64,000 nt of DNA from Hephaestia sp. MAHUQ-44 (GTDB lineage: Bacteria; Pseudomonadota; Alphaproteobacteria; Sphingomonadales; Sphingomonadaceae), in the NCBI RefSeq assembly GCF_023806085.1, contig NZ_JAMSLX010000007.1, positions 62,001 through 126,000 of the forward strand. Reading direction: 5' to 3'. Of this stretch, positions 18,296 to 27,733 are shown piece by piece. The notes beneath the pieces are model-generated. The model had not been told where the DNA came from, searched no databases, and saw only the letters and a program-made list of their open reading frames with translations. Within the stretch, counting starts at the first letter, position 1. Every line of letters begins with the position of its first letter. The position numbers and the translations under genes were made by a program.

Positions 18296-19276
18296 TTAAC
18301 CGCGCTCGTAGACTTCGAGCCGGTCGCTGCCAAGCTGGCGCGCATCGGTCTGCCGCCAGCGGCCATGCGCGTCGGCCAGCGATGTCAGCCCGATGTCGCC
18401 CAGCGCGGGCAGGCCGCCCCCGATCAGGATCGGCGCGCGATACAGCAGCAGCCGGTCGATCAGATCGGCGGCCAGAAACGCGCTTGCCGCGCCCGCGCCA
18501 CCCTCGACGAGCAGATGATCGACGCCGGGGAGCGAGGCGATCTCAGACGGCGCATTGATCCACGCTACCTCGTCACCCCCGCCCTCGCGGGGATGACGGG
18601 AGGACAGGACGATCCGCCGCGGCGCCCGCGCCTCGAGCCCCGCCAGCCGTACATCGAGCGCGGGCGCATCGGTTTCCCACGTGCCGCGCCCCACCAGAAT
18701 CGCCTCATGCCGCGCGCGTTCGAGATGCGCGTGCGCGCGCGCCGCGGGGCCGGTGATCCAGCGGCTCTCGCCGTCGGCGCGTGCGATCGCGCCATCGAGC
18801 GAGGTGGCGAGCTTGAGCGTGACATGCGGCCGCCCCAGCGCCTGCCGGGTCAGGAACCCCGCCATCGCGCGGCGTGCCTCATCGGCAAGAACACCGGGCG
18901 TCACCGCGATTCCCGCCGCCTCAAGCTGGGCGTGCCCGGCGCCATCGGTGCGTGGATCGGGATCGGTGATCGCCGAGACGACACGCGCGATCCCCGCCGC
19001 GATCAGCGATGTGGCGCAGGCGGGCCCGCGCGCGCTTTGGTGCGCGCACGGCTCGAGCGTGGTATAAACAGTTGCGCCGCGCGACTTTTCCTCGGCCTCG
19101 CCCAGTGCCATCGCTTCGGCGTGCGGGCGACCGCCGGGCTGCGTCCAGCCGCGCCCGACCACGCGCCCGTCGCGAACGATCACGCAGCCGACATTGGGGT
19201 TGGGGGCGGTGCGCCCGCGGCCGCGCGCGGCAAGCGCCAGCGCGGCGGCCATCCAGCGCGCGTCGGCTTTGGTCAA
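18296..19276 (-). CDS. ribD: Bifunctional diaminohydroxyphosphoribosylaminopyrimidine deaminase / 5-amino-6-(5-phosphoribosylamino)uracil reductase
   Basis: This protein of about 326 residues has an N-terminal zinc deaminase domain (NPNVGCVIV, PHAEAMAL, LEPCAHQSARGPAC) and a C-terminal reductase domain (LKLATSLDGAIA, SRWITG, LLVEGGAGAASAFL). Together these carry out steps two and three of riboflavin synthesis. The TTG at 19276 overlaps the stop of the upstream small gene (TTGA) and suits translational coupling; ATG 19252 is the fallback. No FMN riboswitch is recognisable upstream. Confidence 0.93.
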   Translation of the reverse strand: MTKADARWMAAALALAARGRGRTAPNPNVGCVIVRDGRVVGRGWTQPGGRPHAEAMALGEAEEKSRGATVYTTLEPCAHQSARGPACATSLIAAGIARVVSAITDPDPRTDGAGHAQLEAAGIAVTPGVLADEARRAMAGFLTRQALGRPHVTLKLATSLDGAIARADGESRWITGPAARAHAHLERARHEAILVGRGTWETDAPALDVRLAGLEARAPRRIVLSSRHPREGGGDEVAWINAPSEIASLPGVDHLLVEGGAGAASAFLAADLIDRLLLYRAPILIGGGLPALGDIGLTSLADAHGRWRQTDARQLGSDRLEVYERG

Positions 19277-19620
19277 AAGCCCCACGCGGTGAGTTGGTTG
19301 TCGATCCGCTCGAACTGGGCGCGGCGCTTCTCGCGCGCGGCCTCGAATTCGGCGATCTGCTTGGCCTTGATTTTCATGTCGATCTTCTGCTGCGCCAGGA
19401 TTTCGGCATCGCTGCGATCGGCGCGCCATTGCTCGACATAGATGATGTTGCGTTTGTACGGCTTCTCGAAGTGCGAATCGTGGTAGAAACCGCCCAGGAT
19501 CAACCCCGTCACCACGATCGCAAGCAGGCCGAACAGCACTTGGTGCGGGTGGCGCTGGCCGAGGAACAGCCGAAGATCGCGATACGCCCGCAGCGGCGAC
19601 ATGAAGCGGAGAATTTTCAC
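19273..19620 (-). CDS. Small single-pass membrane protein, unknown function
   Basis: The 115-residue product has one membrane helix (VLFGLLAIVVTGLILGGFY, residues about 28-46), an N-terminal basic stretch, and a charged C-terminal half (KIDMKIKAKQIAEFEAAREK) likely to form a coiled coil. I do not recognise a characterised family. It overlaps ribD by four bases and is apparently the first gene of the rib operon, so it may simply share its promoter. The orientation suggests Nin with the charged tail outside, but this is weak inference. Confidence 0.75.
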   Translation of the reverse strand: MKILRFMSPLRAYRDLRLFLGQRHPHQVLFGLLAIVVTGLILGGFYHDSHFEKPYKRNIIYVEQWRADRSDAEILAQQKIDMKIKAKQIAEFEAAREKRRAQFERIDNQLTAWGF

Positions 19621-19691
19621 AACCCGCTAGATAGGCCCCCGGCGCCGGTCATGCCAGCCCCGGGGGGGGGGATTGCGTGGAGGCTATGGCC

Positions 19692-20357
19692 CTAATCGCT
19701 CAACACGAAGCGGACCGTTCGGGTAACCCAGCTTTCCTGCGCCATACCGCCGCGCGTGGCGGGCTTGAAGCGCCAATGGCCCAGCGCCTGGCGCTGCGTC
19801 GCCTCGAAAAAGGCATCGCTCGTCGCCGACACGCGCTCGACGCGCTTCACCCGGCCATCGGTGCCGATCAGAACCTTGACGACGACCTGCCCCTCGCGAT
19901 TGGCGCGGCGCTCGGCCGAGGGGTAAGCCGGCTGGAGCGCGGCGGCGTAGCGCGGATCGGTTTGCGCCGGGATCAGCGCGGGAAGCGGGGGTGGCGGCAG
20001 ATCGACCGCCACCGGATCGGCGCCGGTGCCGGTCGTCGTGCCCGTCGTCGGGCCGATGGCGATCACCAGCGGGCCGGGATCGGGGCGCGTCACCGCGACC
20101 TCGATATGCTGCGGCACCGTGATGTGTTCGGGCATTGGATCGGCGCTGGCGCGCCGTTCGGGGGTCGGGATCGGCTCGGGCGGTGGCGGCGGCGGTACTT
20201 TGATGTTGTAAATGTCGATCGGGCCGGTGCCCGTGATCGTCTCGATCACCGGTGCCGAAAAGACCAGCGCGCCCATTACGGCGGCGTTGATCGCGATCGC
20301 CAGCCCCATGCCGACGGGGTTGAGCCGGTGGTGGCGCGTATAGCGGTCCGCGTACAT
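19692..20357 (-). CDS. tonB: TonB family energy-transducing protein
   Basis: The 221-residue protein has an N-terminal membrane anchor (MGLAIAINAAVMGALVFSAP, about 17-36), a Pro-rich periplasmic spacer with a run of prolines (VPPPPPPEPIPTPE), and a C-terminal TonB domain (YPSAERRANREGQVVVKVLI, then ALGHWRFKPATRGG). With ExbB/ExbD it powers TonB-dependent receptors, such as the one at 45.5 kb. No exbBD genes are adjacent. GGAGAGGCAG lies just before the ATG. An inverted repeat 59 bases upstream may regulate it. Confidence 0.93.
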   Translation of the reverse strand: MYADRYTRHHRLNPVGMGLAIAINAAVMGALVFSAPVIETITGTGPIDIYNIKVPPPPPPEPIPTPERRASADPMPEHITVPQHIEVAVTRPDPGPLVIAIGPTTGTTTGTGADPVAVDLPPPPLPALIPAQTDPRYAAALQPAYPSAERRANREGQVVVKVLIGTDGRVKRVERVSATSDAFFEATQRQALGHWRFKPATRGGMAQESWVTRTVRFVLSD

Positions 20358-20415
20358 CTGCCTCTCCTTCGCAACGTCTCGGGGCGGCGCGCGTCGTGGG
20401 CGTCTACCGTATAGG

Positions 20416-20429
20416 TATGTTACAACATA
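20416..20429. promoter_or_regulatory. Inverted repeat upstream of tonB, possible operator
   Basis: TATGTTACAACATA is TATGTT/AACATA around a central AC, located 59-72 bases before the tonB start and in the gap before the gltX stop. AT-rich symmetry in an otherwise GC-rich region suggests a regulator site. It vaguely recalls metal-uptake operators, but I cannot assign a regulator. Confidence 0.35.
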
Positions 20430-20490
20430 TCGTCACGATAAGGAAGCGATCGTTTCGGGCGGCAGGCGGCACGTCGCGACGCGGCAGGGT

Positions 20491-21822
20491 TCAGGCGATC
20501 GTCAGCCGCGCCAGCGCTCGCGTGCGGCCGATCAGCGGCAGCAAGTGCGCCATGTCGGGCCCCGAGTCGCGGCCGGTCAGCGCGCGGCGCAGCGGCAGGA
20601 ACAGCGGCTTGCCCTTGCGCCCGGTCGCCTCTTTCAGCGCGCCGGTCAGCGCGTGCCAGGGGTCGGCTGCCCAGTCGATCGTGTCCGCGATCCGGTGGGC
20701 CTCGGCCAGGAAGGCGCGGTCGTCGGCATCGAAATCACAGGCCGCGATCGGCCCTTCGACGACGTGCCACCAATCGGCGGCGTCGGCGACGCGCGTCAGA
20801 TTGGGCCGCACGGTTTCCCAGCCCGCAGCGTCCATACCCACGGGCAGCACATCGGCGACGCGCTCATAGGCAAGCTGGTGGACGATCCGCGCGTTGAGCG
20901 CACGCAATTCCTCGTCGTCGAACCGCGCCGGTGCGCGCCCGAAGCGCGCGAAATCGACGCGCGCGACCAGCGTGGCGACATCGGTGATCGGCTCGACCGG
21001 ATCGCTGGTCCCGATCCGCGCGAGCAGCGCCCGCACCGCCTCGGGTTCGATTCCCGCCTCGCGAAACGACTCGACTCCCAGCGACCCGAGCCGCTTCGAC
21101 AGCTTGCCTTCGCTGCCGGTCAGCAGCGCTGCGTGCGCGAAGGCGGGCGCCGCCGCCCCCAGCGCCGCGAACATCTGCAATTGCAGCGCAGTGTTCGACA
21201 CATGGTCCTCGCCGCGCACGACATGGCTGATCCCCATCGCGGCATCGTCGATCGCCGAGGGCAGCATATAAAGCCACGATCCGTCGGCGCGCCGCACCAC
21301 GGGGTCGCTCATCGTCGCGGGGTCGAAATGCTGCGGCCCCCGGATCAGGTCGGTCCAGGTGATCGGCGCCTCGTGATCGAGCCGGAAGCGCCAATGCGGC
21401 TTGACGCCATCGGCCTCCAGTGCCGCGCGCTCGGCGTCGCTCAGCGCCAGCGCGGCGCGATCATAGACCGGCGGCAGCCCGCGTCCGAGCTGGATCTTGC
21501 GCTTGAGCTCAAGCTCCTGCGCGGTCTCATAGGCGGGATAGACACGCCCCGCCGCGCGCAATGCGTCGAAACGCGCCTCGTACAACGCGAACCGCGCCGA
21601 CTGCCGCTCCTCGCCATCGGGGATCAGCCCCAGCCAGTCGAGATCGGCGCGGATCGCGTCGACATGGCGCTCCTCGCTGCGCTCGGCATCGGTATCGTCG
21701 ATCCTGAGCAGGAAGCGCCCGCCATTCTTGCGCGCCCACAGCCAGTTGTGGAGCGCGGTGCGGATGTTGCCGACGTGCAGCAATCCGGTGGGCGACGGCG
21801 CGAAACGCGTGATAACGGTCAT
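20491..21822 (-). CDS. gltX: Glutamate--tRNA ligase
   Basis: This 443-residue class I aminoacyl-tRNA synthetase has FAPSPTGLLHVGNIRTAL (HIGH-equivalent HVGN near residue 16), LLRIDDTDAERS and the KMSKS-equivalent KLSKR. It charges tRNA-Glu, and in organisms lacking GlnRS may also charge tRNA-Gln before amidation. Many alphaproteobacteria have two gltX genes; which paralogue this is cannot be told without the genome. ATG 21822 fits the family start. It is divergent from prs. Confidence 0.95.
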   Translation of the reverse strand: MTVITRFAPSPTGLLHVGNIRTALHNWLWARKNGGRFLLRIDDTDAERSEERHVDAIRADLDWLGLIPDGEERQSARFALYEARFDALRAAGRVYPAYETAQELELKRKIQLGRGLPPVYDRAALALSDAERAALEADGVKPHWRFRLDHEAPITWTDLIRGPQHFDPATMSDPVVRRADGSWLYMLPSAIDDAAMGISHVVRGEDHVSNTALQLQMFAALGAAAPAFAHAALLTGSEGKLSKRLGSLGVESFREAGIEPEAVRALLARIGTSDPVEPITDVATLVARVDFARFGRAPARFDDEELRALNARIVHQLAYERVADVLPVGMDAAGWETVRPNLTRVADAADWWHVVEGPIAACDFDADDRAFLAEAHRIADTIDWAADPWHALTGALKEATGRKGKPLFLPLRRALTGRDSGPDMAHLLPLIGRTRALARLTIA

Positions 21823-21922
21823 GCCGCCGCTCTAGCACCCGGCCCGGCGGCGGCAATGCCCCCTTTTCGATTCCGATCCCGCCGCCTAAGGGGAGGGCCG
21901 GGTACCGAGGGAGCTTCACGAT

Positions 21923-22858
21923 ATGAAATTGATGGCCGGCAATTCGAATCTGCCGCTTGCGCGTGCGATCGCCGACTATCTCGAGATTCCGCTCACCAAG
22001 GCCAATGTCCGGCGCTTTGCGGACGAGGAAATCTTCGTCGAGATCCTCGAGAATGTGCGCGGTGAGGACGTGTTCGTGCTCCAGTCGACGAGCTTCCCCG
22101 CCAACGACCATCTGATGGAATTGCTCATCATGGTCGATGCGCTGCGCCGCGCCTCGGCCAAAAGGATCACCGCGGTGATTCCCTATTTCGGTTACGCCCG
22201 GCAGGATCGCAAACCCGGCCCGCGCACGCCGATCTCGGCCAAGCTGGTCGCCAATCTGGTGACGACCGCGGGCGCCGATCGCGTGCTCTCGGTCGATCTC
22301 CATGCCGGCCAGATTCAGGGCTTCTTCGATATCCCGACCGACAATCTCTACGCCGCGCCGGTGATGTCGGCCGATATCAAGGCGCGTTTCGCCGATCACA
22401 ATCTGATGGTGGTGTCGCCCGATGTCGGCGGCGTGGTGCGCGCGCGCGCGCTCGCCAAGCGGCTCGATAACGCCCCGCTCGCGATCGTCGACAAGCGGCG
22501 TGAGCGCGCTGGCGAATCCGAGGTGATGAACATCATCGGCGATGTCGAGGGGCGCTTCTGCATCCTGATCGACGATATCGTCGATTCGGCGGGGACGTTG
22601 TGCAACGCGGCGGCCGCGCTCAAGCAGGCCGGCGCCGAGGACGTGATCGCTTATTGTACCCATGGCGTGCTGTCGGGCGGCGCGGTGGCGCGCGTCGAGG
22701 CCTCGCAGCTGCGCGAACTCGTCATCACCGATTCGATCGGCAATGAGGAGGCGATCGCGGGCCCGTCCAACGTCCGCCATCTCACGATCGCGCCGCTGCT
22801 CGCCGAGGCGATCCGCCGCATCGCCGACGAATCGTCGGTCTCGAGCCTGTTCGACTGA
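21923..22858 (+). CDS. prs: Ribose-phosphate pyrophosphokinase (PRPP synthetase)
   Basis: This 311-residue enzyme makes PRPP from ribose 5-phosphate and ATP for purine, pyrimidine, His, Trp and NAD synthesis. Visible motifs are [29 protein letters not shown], the [14 protein letters not shown] metal/ATP loop, and the PRPP-binding [12 protein letters not shown]. It is the usual length for class I enzymes. GAGGGAGCTTCACGAT precedes the ATG. The short 3' gap faces the convergent PilZ gene with only seven bases between stops. Confidence 0.97.
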   Translation: MKLMAGNSNLPLARAIADYLEIPLTKANVRRFADEEIFVEILENVRGEDVFVLQSTSFPANDHLMELLIMVDALRRASAKRITAVIPYFGYARQDRKPGPRTPISAKLVANLVTTAGADRVLSVDLHAGQIQGFFDIPTDNLYAAPVMSADIKARFADHNLMVVSPDVGGVVRARALAKRLDNAPLAIVDKRRERAGESEVMNIIGDVEGRFCILIDDIVDSAGTLCNAAAALKQAGAEDVIAYCTHGVLSGGAVARVEASQLRELVITDSIGNEEAIAGPSNVRHLTIAPLLAEAIRRIADESSVSSLFD

Positions 22859-22865
22859 GATCCTG

Positions 22866-23210
22866 TTATTGCGGCACCGGCCCGCTCCCCTGTTCCTCGC
22901 TCAGCCGCACGAGGTGGTCGAACACCGCGGGGTGGAGCGGGTTGGTGAACGCACAGCCGTAATGCAGCCCGTCGCGCCACGCGACCGTCGCCTCCAGGCT
23001 CGATAGCCCGGGCAGCGTCAGCCACACGATATGGTCCGGCCACAGCGTGAAGCTCGTCTCGGCGCGAAAGCCGGTGGTCGACAGGTCGAGGATATCGATC
23101 TCGAACCTGGTGGTGCCGCGATCGCGCAACTGAGCCTTCAACCGCACCGGCTTGCGCAGTGCGTGGCGGTTGTCGCCGCTCCCGTCGGACCCGCCCGGTG
23201 TTGATACCAT
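22866..23210 (-). CDS. PilZ-domain protein
   Basis: The 114-residue product contains RHALRKPVRLKAQLRDRG and ILDLSTTGFRAET, matching the RxxxR and D-x-S-x-x-G-x-R pattern of the PilZ c-di-GMP fold. It has no other domain, so it is probably a small adaptor that senses c-di-GMP or a degenerate PilZ; the second arginine spacing is not perfect. ATG 23210 is preferred to an open extension. Its last codons lie in a variant of the GC-rich motif shared with 1000 and 10172. Confidence 0.8.
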   Translation of the reverse strand: MVSTPGGSDGSGDNRHALRKPVRLKAQLRDRGTTRFEIDILDLSTTGFRAETSFTLWPDHIVWLTLPGLSSLEATVAWRDGLHYGCAFTNPLHPAVFDHLVRLSEEQGSGPVPQ

Positions 23211-23479
23211 CGGTGCTACTCTGAAACCTTCCCTCCCCCGCCTAGCCGCGATCGGCGATGGCGCCAAGATGCGGGATCATCCCCGCCACGGCCGCAAGAG
23301 GCCGCGTCATGGAGGCGGGATTGCCGCTGTCCGAACGTGGTCGTCCCGGCCCATGCCCAATATTGAGAACGCGACGCAATACCAACAACCGATCAAATTG
23401 CGGCCGTGGGGGTGGATTTGCCCGCGCGGCTGTGCTTAAGCGCCCCGCAAACCGTTCCGTCGTGAAGGACCGATCGCCG

Positions 23480-24679
23480 ATGAACATCCACGAATATCAG
23501 GCCAAGGAATTGCTCGCGAAGTTCGGCGTGCCGGTGCCCGCCGGCTATGCCGCGTTGAGCGTCGAGGAGGCGGTCGAGGCCTCGAAGAAGCTTCCGGGCC
23601 CGCTCTACGTGGTCAAGGCGCAGATCCATGCCGGCGGTCGCGGCAAGGGCAAGTTCAAGGAACTCGGCCCCGATGCCAAGGGCGGTGTCCGCCTCGCACG
23701 AACCGCGGAAGAGGTGCGCGCTGCCGCCGCCGACATGCTCGGCAACACGCTGGTGACGGTGCAGACCGGCGACGCGGGCAAGCAGGTCAACCGTCTCTAC
23801 GTCACCGACGGCGTCGATATCGCGCACGAATTCTACCTCGCGTTGCTGGTCGATCGCGTCACCGGCCGCGTCGCGTTCGTCGTCTCGACCGAGGGCGGGA
23901 TGGATATCGAGACCGTCGCGCACGATACCCCTGAGAAGATCCACACCTTCGACGTCGATCCCGCGACCGGCTTCATGCCGCACCACGGCCGCGCGGTCGC
24001 CAATGCGCTCGGCCTCACCGGCGATCTCGCCAAGCAGGCACAGCGCCTCGCGGGCAAGGTCTACGATACTTTCCTCGGCACCGATGCCGCGCAGATCGAG
24101 ATCAACCCGCTCGCCGTCACTGATGACGGGAAGCTGATGGTACTCGACGCCAAGGTCGGCTTCGATTCGAACGCGAGCTTCCGCCACAAGGATCTGCTCG
24201 ACCTGCGCGACGAGACCGAGGAGGACCCGCAGGAGCTCGAGGCGTCGAAATACGACCTCGCCTATATCAAGCTCGATGGCAATATCGGTTGCATGGTCAA
24301 CGGCGCCGGGCTCGCGATGGCGACGATGGACATCATCAAATTGAACGGCGAATTCCCCGCCAATTTCCTCGATGTCGGCGGCGGCGCCAACAAGGAAAAG
24401 GTGACCGCGGCGTTCAAGATCATCCTGTCCGATCCGGCGGTGAAGGGCATTCTGGTCAACATCTTTGGCGGCATCATGCGCTGCGACATCATCGCCGAAG
24501 GCATCGTCGCCGCGGCGAAGGAAGTGAATCTGTCGGTGCCGCTGGTCGTGCGACTCGAAGGCACCAATGTCGACAAGGGCAAGGAAATCCTCGCCAATTC
24601 GGGGCTCGCGATCGTTCCCGCGAACGATCTGGGCGATGCGGCGAAGAAGATCGTCGCCGAGGTCCGCAAGGCGGCGTGA
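23480..24679 (+). CDS. sucC: Succinate--CoA ligase (ADP-forming) subunit beta
   Basis: This 399-residue ATP-grasp subunit starts [20 protein letters not shown] and contains [27 protein letters not shown] and [12 protein letters not shown]. It pairs with SucD to interconvert succinyl-CoA and succinate in the TCA cycle. GAAGGACCGATCGCCG upstream provides a ribosome site. Unusually for many bacteria, sucD does not follow; the next genes encode electron-transfer flavoprotein, so the alpha subunit must be elsewhere. The 196-bp gap after the gene shows only a weak GC-rich hairpin. Confidence 0.97.
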   Translation: MNIHEYQAKELLAKFGVPVPAGYAALSVEEAVEASKKLPGPLYVVKAQIHAGGRGKGKFKELGPDAKGGVRLARTAEEVRAAAADMLGNTLVTVQTGDAGKQVNRLYVTDGVDIAHEFYLALLVDRVTGRVAFVVSTEGGMDIETVAHDTPEKIHTFDVDPATGFMPHHGRAVANALGLTGDLAKQAQRLAGKVYDTFLGTDAAQIEINPLAVTDDGKLMVLDAKVGFDSNASFRHKDLLDLRDETEEDPQELEASKYDLAYIKLDGNIGCMVNGAGLAMATMDIIKLNGEFPANFLDVGGGANKEKVTAAFKIILSDPAVKGILVNIFGGIMRCDIIAEGIVAAAKEVNLSVPLVVRLEGTNVDKGKEILANSGLAIVPANDLGDAAKKIVAEVRKAA

Positions 24680-24875
24680 CCCCGGCCGTGCGATACCGCG
24701 ATCAGGGGGCTCGGGCGGATACGTCCGGGCCCCTCGTCGTTTGAAGCGATGATATGGGCGGGGTAGGATACGGCTGCTTTCCATACCCGGCTTGTGAAAT
24801 TGACGATTTATCGCCAAGGGGGCGCATACCGCGCCCAAGAATGGCGACAGAACCGACGAACGGAGGAGGCTCGAG

Positions 24876-25625
24876 ATGAAAGTCCTGGTGCCGGTCAAGC
24901 GGGTGCTTGACTATAATGTGAAGCCTCGGGTGAAGGCGGACGGGACGGGGGTCGATCTGGCCAACGTCAAGATGAGCATGAACCCGTTTGACGAGATTGC
25001 GGTCGAAGAGGCGATCCGGCTGAAGGAGAAGGGCGCGGTCAGTGAGATCGTGGCGGTCTCGATCGGCGAGGCGAAGTGCCAGGAGACGCTGCGTACCGCG
25101 CTGGCGATGGGCGCCGACCGCGCGATCCACGTCCAGACCGACGATCGCGTCGAGCCTTTGGGCGTCGCCAAGATCCTCGCGAAGATCGTCGCGGAGGAGG
25201 CGCCTGAGCTGGTGATCCTCGGCAAGCAGGCGATCGACGACGACAACAACCAGACCGGCCAGATGCTCGCCGGGCTGCTCGGCTGGGGCCAGGGCACCTT
25301 CGCCTCGAAGGTCGAGATCGCGGGCGGCGTCGCCAAGGTGACGCGTGAGGTCGATGGCGGGCTCGAGACCGACGATCTCAAGCTGCCCGCGATCGTCACC
25401 ACCGATCTGCGCCTCAACGAGCCGCGCTATGCGTCGCTGCCCAACATCATGAAGGCCAAGACCAAGCCGATGGCGGCCAGTACGCCCGCCGATTACGGCG
25501 TCGATGTCAGCCCGCGCGTCACCGTCACCAAGGTCGTCGAGCCGCCCAGGCGCAGTGCCGGGGTCAAGGTCGCCGATGTCGATGAACTGGTCGCCAAACT
25601 CAAGGCGATGGGCGTCGCCGGTTAA
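24876..25625 (+). CDS. etfB: Electron transfer flavoprotein subunit beta
   Basis: The 249-residue FixA-type beta subunit begins [20 protein letters not shown] and has the AMP-binding region [19 protein letters not shown]. With EtfA it carries electrons from acyl-CoA and other dehydrogenases (one is encoded at 58.9 kb) to ETF:ubiquinone oxidoreductase. ACGGAGGAGGCTCGAG before the ATG is a strong ribosome site. It is followed by etfA after 116 bases that contain repeat copy 3. Confidence 0.97.
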   Translation: MKVLVPVKRVLDYNVKPRVKADGTGVDLANVKMSMNPFDEIAVEEAIRLKEKGAVSEIVAVSIGEAKCQETLRTALAMGADRAIHVQTDDRVEPLGVAKILAKIVAEEAPELVILGKQAIDDDNNQTGQMLAGLLGWGQGTFASKVEIAGGVAKVTREVDGGLETDDLKLPAIVTTDLRLNEPRYASLPNIMKAKTKPMAASTPADYGVDVSPRVTVTKVVEPPRRSAGVKVADVDELVAKLKAMGVAG

Positions 25626-25632
25626 CCCCAAA

Positions 25633-25714
25633 CCGTTCGTGCTGAGCTTGTCGAAGCACCGTTCTTCTTTACTCCACCGGCAAAGCGGCCCTTCGACAAG
25701 CTCAGGGCGAACGG
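25633..25714. repeat. Sphingomonad-type palindromic intergenic repeat, copy 3, between etfB and etfA
   Basis: The left arm starts CCGTTCGTGCTGAGCTTGTC and the right arm contains CCTTCGACAAGCTCAGGGCG. Unlike the other copies it lies inside what should be a two-gene operon encoding a heterodimer. A long stem here could affect the EtfB:EtfA ratio by pausing or RNA stability. Confidence 0.9.
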
Positions 25715-25741
25715 TGGGGAGGCAACGAAAGGTTTCTGAAC

Positions 25742-26671
25742 ATGAAGACTTTGGTTTGGGTCGAGCATGACGGCACGGCCGTCAAGGACGCCACGCTCGC
25801 CGTGGTCACCGCGGCGGCGAAGCTGGGCGAGGTCCATCTGCTGGTCGCCGGGCAAGGCGTGGACGGCGTTGCTGCCGCGGCCGCGGCCATCGCCGGCGTG
25901 GGCAAGGTCCATGTCGCCGACGATGCGGCTTATGCGCACGCGCTGGCCGAAAACGTCGCGCCCTTGGTCGCCGATCTGATGGGGCATCACGACGCGTTCC
26001 TCGCGCCGGCCACCACCAATGGCAAGAACATCGCGCCGCGCGTCGCCGCGCTGCTCGATGTGATGCAGATCAGCGATATCCTGTCGGTCGAGGGTGCCGA
26101 CAGCTTCACGCGCCCGATCTATGCGGGCAATGCGATCGCGACGGTCAAGACCAGCGACAAGAAGCTCGTCATCACCGTGCGCACCACCGCGTTCGACAAG
26201 GCGAGCCCCACCGGCGGCGCGGGCAGCATCGAGGCGGTCGCGTCGACCGGCGACAAGGGTCTGTCGAGCTTCGCAGGGGCGGAGATCGCCAAGCTCGAAC
26301 GTCCCGAGCTGACCAGCGCCAAGGTGATCGTCTCGGGCGGCCGGGCGCTGCAATCGAGCGAGAATTTCACCACGCTCATCGAACCGCTCGCCGACAAGCT
26401 CGGCGCCGCGGTCGGGGCTTCCCGCGCGGCGGTCGATGCGGGCTATGTCCCCAACGATTATCAGGTCGGGCAGACCGGCAAGATCGTTGCGCCGGAAGTC
26501 TATATCGCGATCGGCATTTCGGGCGCGATCCAGCACCTCGCCGGCATGAAGGATTCCAAAACCATCATCGCGATCAACAAGGACGAGGACGCCCCGATCT
26601 TCCAGGTCGCCGACATCGGCCTCGTCGGCGATCTCTACAAGATCGTCCCCGAGTTGATCGAGAAGCTCTGA
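25742..26671 (+). CDS. etfA: Electron transfer flavoprotein subunit alpha
   Basis: The 309-residue FixB-type alpha subunit has an N-terminal domain ([20 protein letters not shown]) and the C-terminal FAD domain ([49 protein letters not shown]). It binds the FAD of the ETF heterodimer. GAAAGGTTTCTGAAC precedes the ATG. A strong hairpin without a T-run follows seven bases after the stop. Confidence 0.97.
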   Translation: MKTLVWVEHDGTAVKDATLAVVTAAAKLGEVHLLVAGQGVDGVAAAAAAIAGVGKVHVADDAAYAHALAENVAPLVADLMGHHDAFLAPATTNGKNIAPRVAALLDVMQISDILSVEGADSFTRPIYAGNAIATVKTSDKKLVITVRTTAFDKASPTGGAGSIEAVASTGDKGLSSFAGAEIAKLERPELTSAKVIVSGGRALQSSENFTTLIEPLADKLGAAVGASRAAVDAGYVPNDYQVGQTGKIVAPEVYIAIGISGAIQHLAGMKDSKTIIAINKDEDAPIFQVADIGLVGDLYKIVPELIEKL

Positions 26672-26677
26672 CGATGC

Positions 26678-26704
26678 GCGCGGGATAGCCAGCCTATCCC
26701 GCGC
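26678..26704 (+). terminator. Hairpin after etfA
   Basis: GCGCGGGATAG (26678-26688) and CTATCCCGCGC (26694-26704) form a perfect 11-bp stem with a 5-nt loop, seven bases past the etfA stop. No T-tract follows. Confidence 0.75.
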
Positions 26705-26727
26705 CACGCCCCGCCGCACGCTTCGTC

Positions 26728-26748
26728 ACCCCGGACTTGTTCCGGGGT
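26728..26748. repeat. Short CCCCGGA/TCCGGGG palindrome
   Basis: ACCCCGGA (26728-26735) and TCCGGGGT (26741-26748) enclose CTTGT. This resembles a second short palindromic element frequent in sphingomonad genomes. Together with the etfA hairpin it leaves 26749-27008 without any gene or further structure I can support. Confidence 0.6.
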
Positions 26749-27008
26749 TCAGGCCGCCGCACGCACCAATCCTTGCGACGGCGCGAGCCCGTCCGGCCCG
26801 ACAAACCGGGGCAACCCCGCCCCTATGAATGTTGGAAAATTGCTGTCACACCGTCGGTCATGCGCGGCCGGTCGACTCCCGTTTCCGCTATTCTACGCCA
26901 CGACAGGGCTTTTTCAGCCTCGCGGCGTCACCCCCTCCAGAGCGTCAACTTTGTCAACTTAGGCCACTGGAAGCGCCTGTTTCCAACGTCTTACCAAAAG
27001 CGGTCCGC

Positions 27009-27560
27009 ATGACCCCCAGCGATTCGCTCCACGTCGTCACCGGTGGCCCCGGCTCGGGGAAAACGACGCTGATCGACGCGCTCGCCGCCAGCGGGGTCGC
27101 CACTTCGCCTGAGGTGGGTCGCGCGATCATCAGGGAAGAAATGGCATCGGGCGGCACCGCGTTGCCATGGCGCGATCACCGCGCGTTCGCCGAAAAGATG
27201 CTGGTACGCGAGGTCGCCGCACACCGCGCCGCGCTTGCGATGGCGACCACGGTGGTGCTCGATCGCGGGGTGCCCGATGTGATCGCCTTCCTGCGCATTT
27301 CCGGGCTCGCGGTGCCGTCGCCGATCGACCGCGCGGCGCGCACCTGCCGTTATAACCCCCGCGTGTTCATCGCGCCCTGGTGGGACGCCATCTTCACCAC
27401 CGACGCCGAGCGCAAGCAGACTGCGGACGAGGCGCGCGCCGCGTTCGCGGTGATGGCCGAGACCTATCGCGATTACGGCTACCACCTCGTCGAGCTGCCG
27501 CGCGCCAGCGTTGCGGCGCGGGTCGCGTTCGTCCGCGATCGGCTCAGCGACTTGCGATGA
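27009..27560 (+). CDS. AAA-family nucleotide-binding protein (AAA_28-like)
   Basis: This 183-residue P-loop protein has Walker A TGGPGSGKTTLIDAL near residues 11-25 and the kinase-like acidic motif VVLDRGVPDVIAFL. It ends with a short helical region. Similar stand-alone ATPases are annotated AAA family without a known substrate and may be small-molecule kinases. No clear Shine-Dalgarno precedes ATG 27009; the frame is open further upstream but lacks family-like sequence. It is monocistronic, followed by a hairpin. Confidence 0.8.
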   Translation: MTPSDSLHVVTGGPGSGKTTLIDALAASGVATSPEVGRAIIREEMASGGTALPWRDHRAFAEKMLVREVAAHRAALAMATTVVLDRGVPDVIAFLRISGLAVPSPIDRAARTCRYNPRVFIAPWWDAIFTTDAERKQTADEARAAFAVMAETYRDYGYHLVELPRASVAARVAFVRDRLSDLR

Positions 27561-27587
27561 ACGTGCGGCGGCTTGCCCCAAAAAGTA

Positions 27588-27613
27588 AGCCCCGTCGCGT
27601 TGGCGGCGGGGCT
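27588..27613 (+). terminator. Hairpin terminator after the AAA protein gene
   Basis: AGCCCCGTCGC (27588-27598) pairs with GCGGCGGGGCT (27603-27613) with one G-T wobble and a 4-nt loop, followed by CCCTTTG. It lies 28 bases after the stop, in the gap before the convergent DUF177 gene. Confidence 0.7.
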
Positions 27614-27733
27614 CCCTTTGATGATCCTCGGCGCAAGGCGTCGGATCGATCAAATTGCCTGGTCTTTCGATCAAGCCCATCATCAACGCGCAGGCATGCA
27701 CGCGGTTCCCCCGGTGCGGAAAGAATCGTGTCG

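Noticed and set aside
19621..19691. FMN riboswitch before the rib operon
   Set aside because: The region between tonB and the first rib-operon gene is 71 bases and lacks the conserved FMN-aptamer segments.
20491..22858. Long plus-strand frame antisense to gltX continuing toward prs
   Set aside because: Low-complexity Arg/Gly/Gln composition and full overlap with gltX on the opposite strand; prs itself is the real plus-strand gene.
26749..27008. Short open frame (about 90 residues) upstream of the AAA-family gene
   Set aside because: Arg/Pro-rich composition, no ribosome site and no recognisable motif; treated as non-coding.
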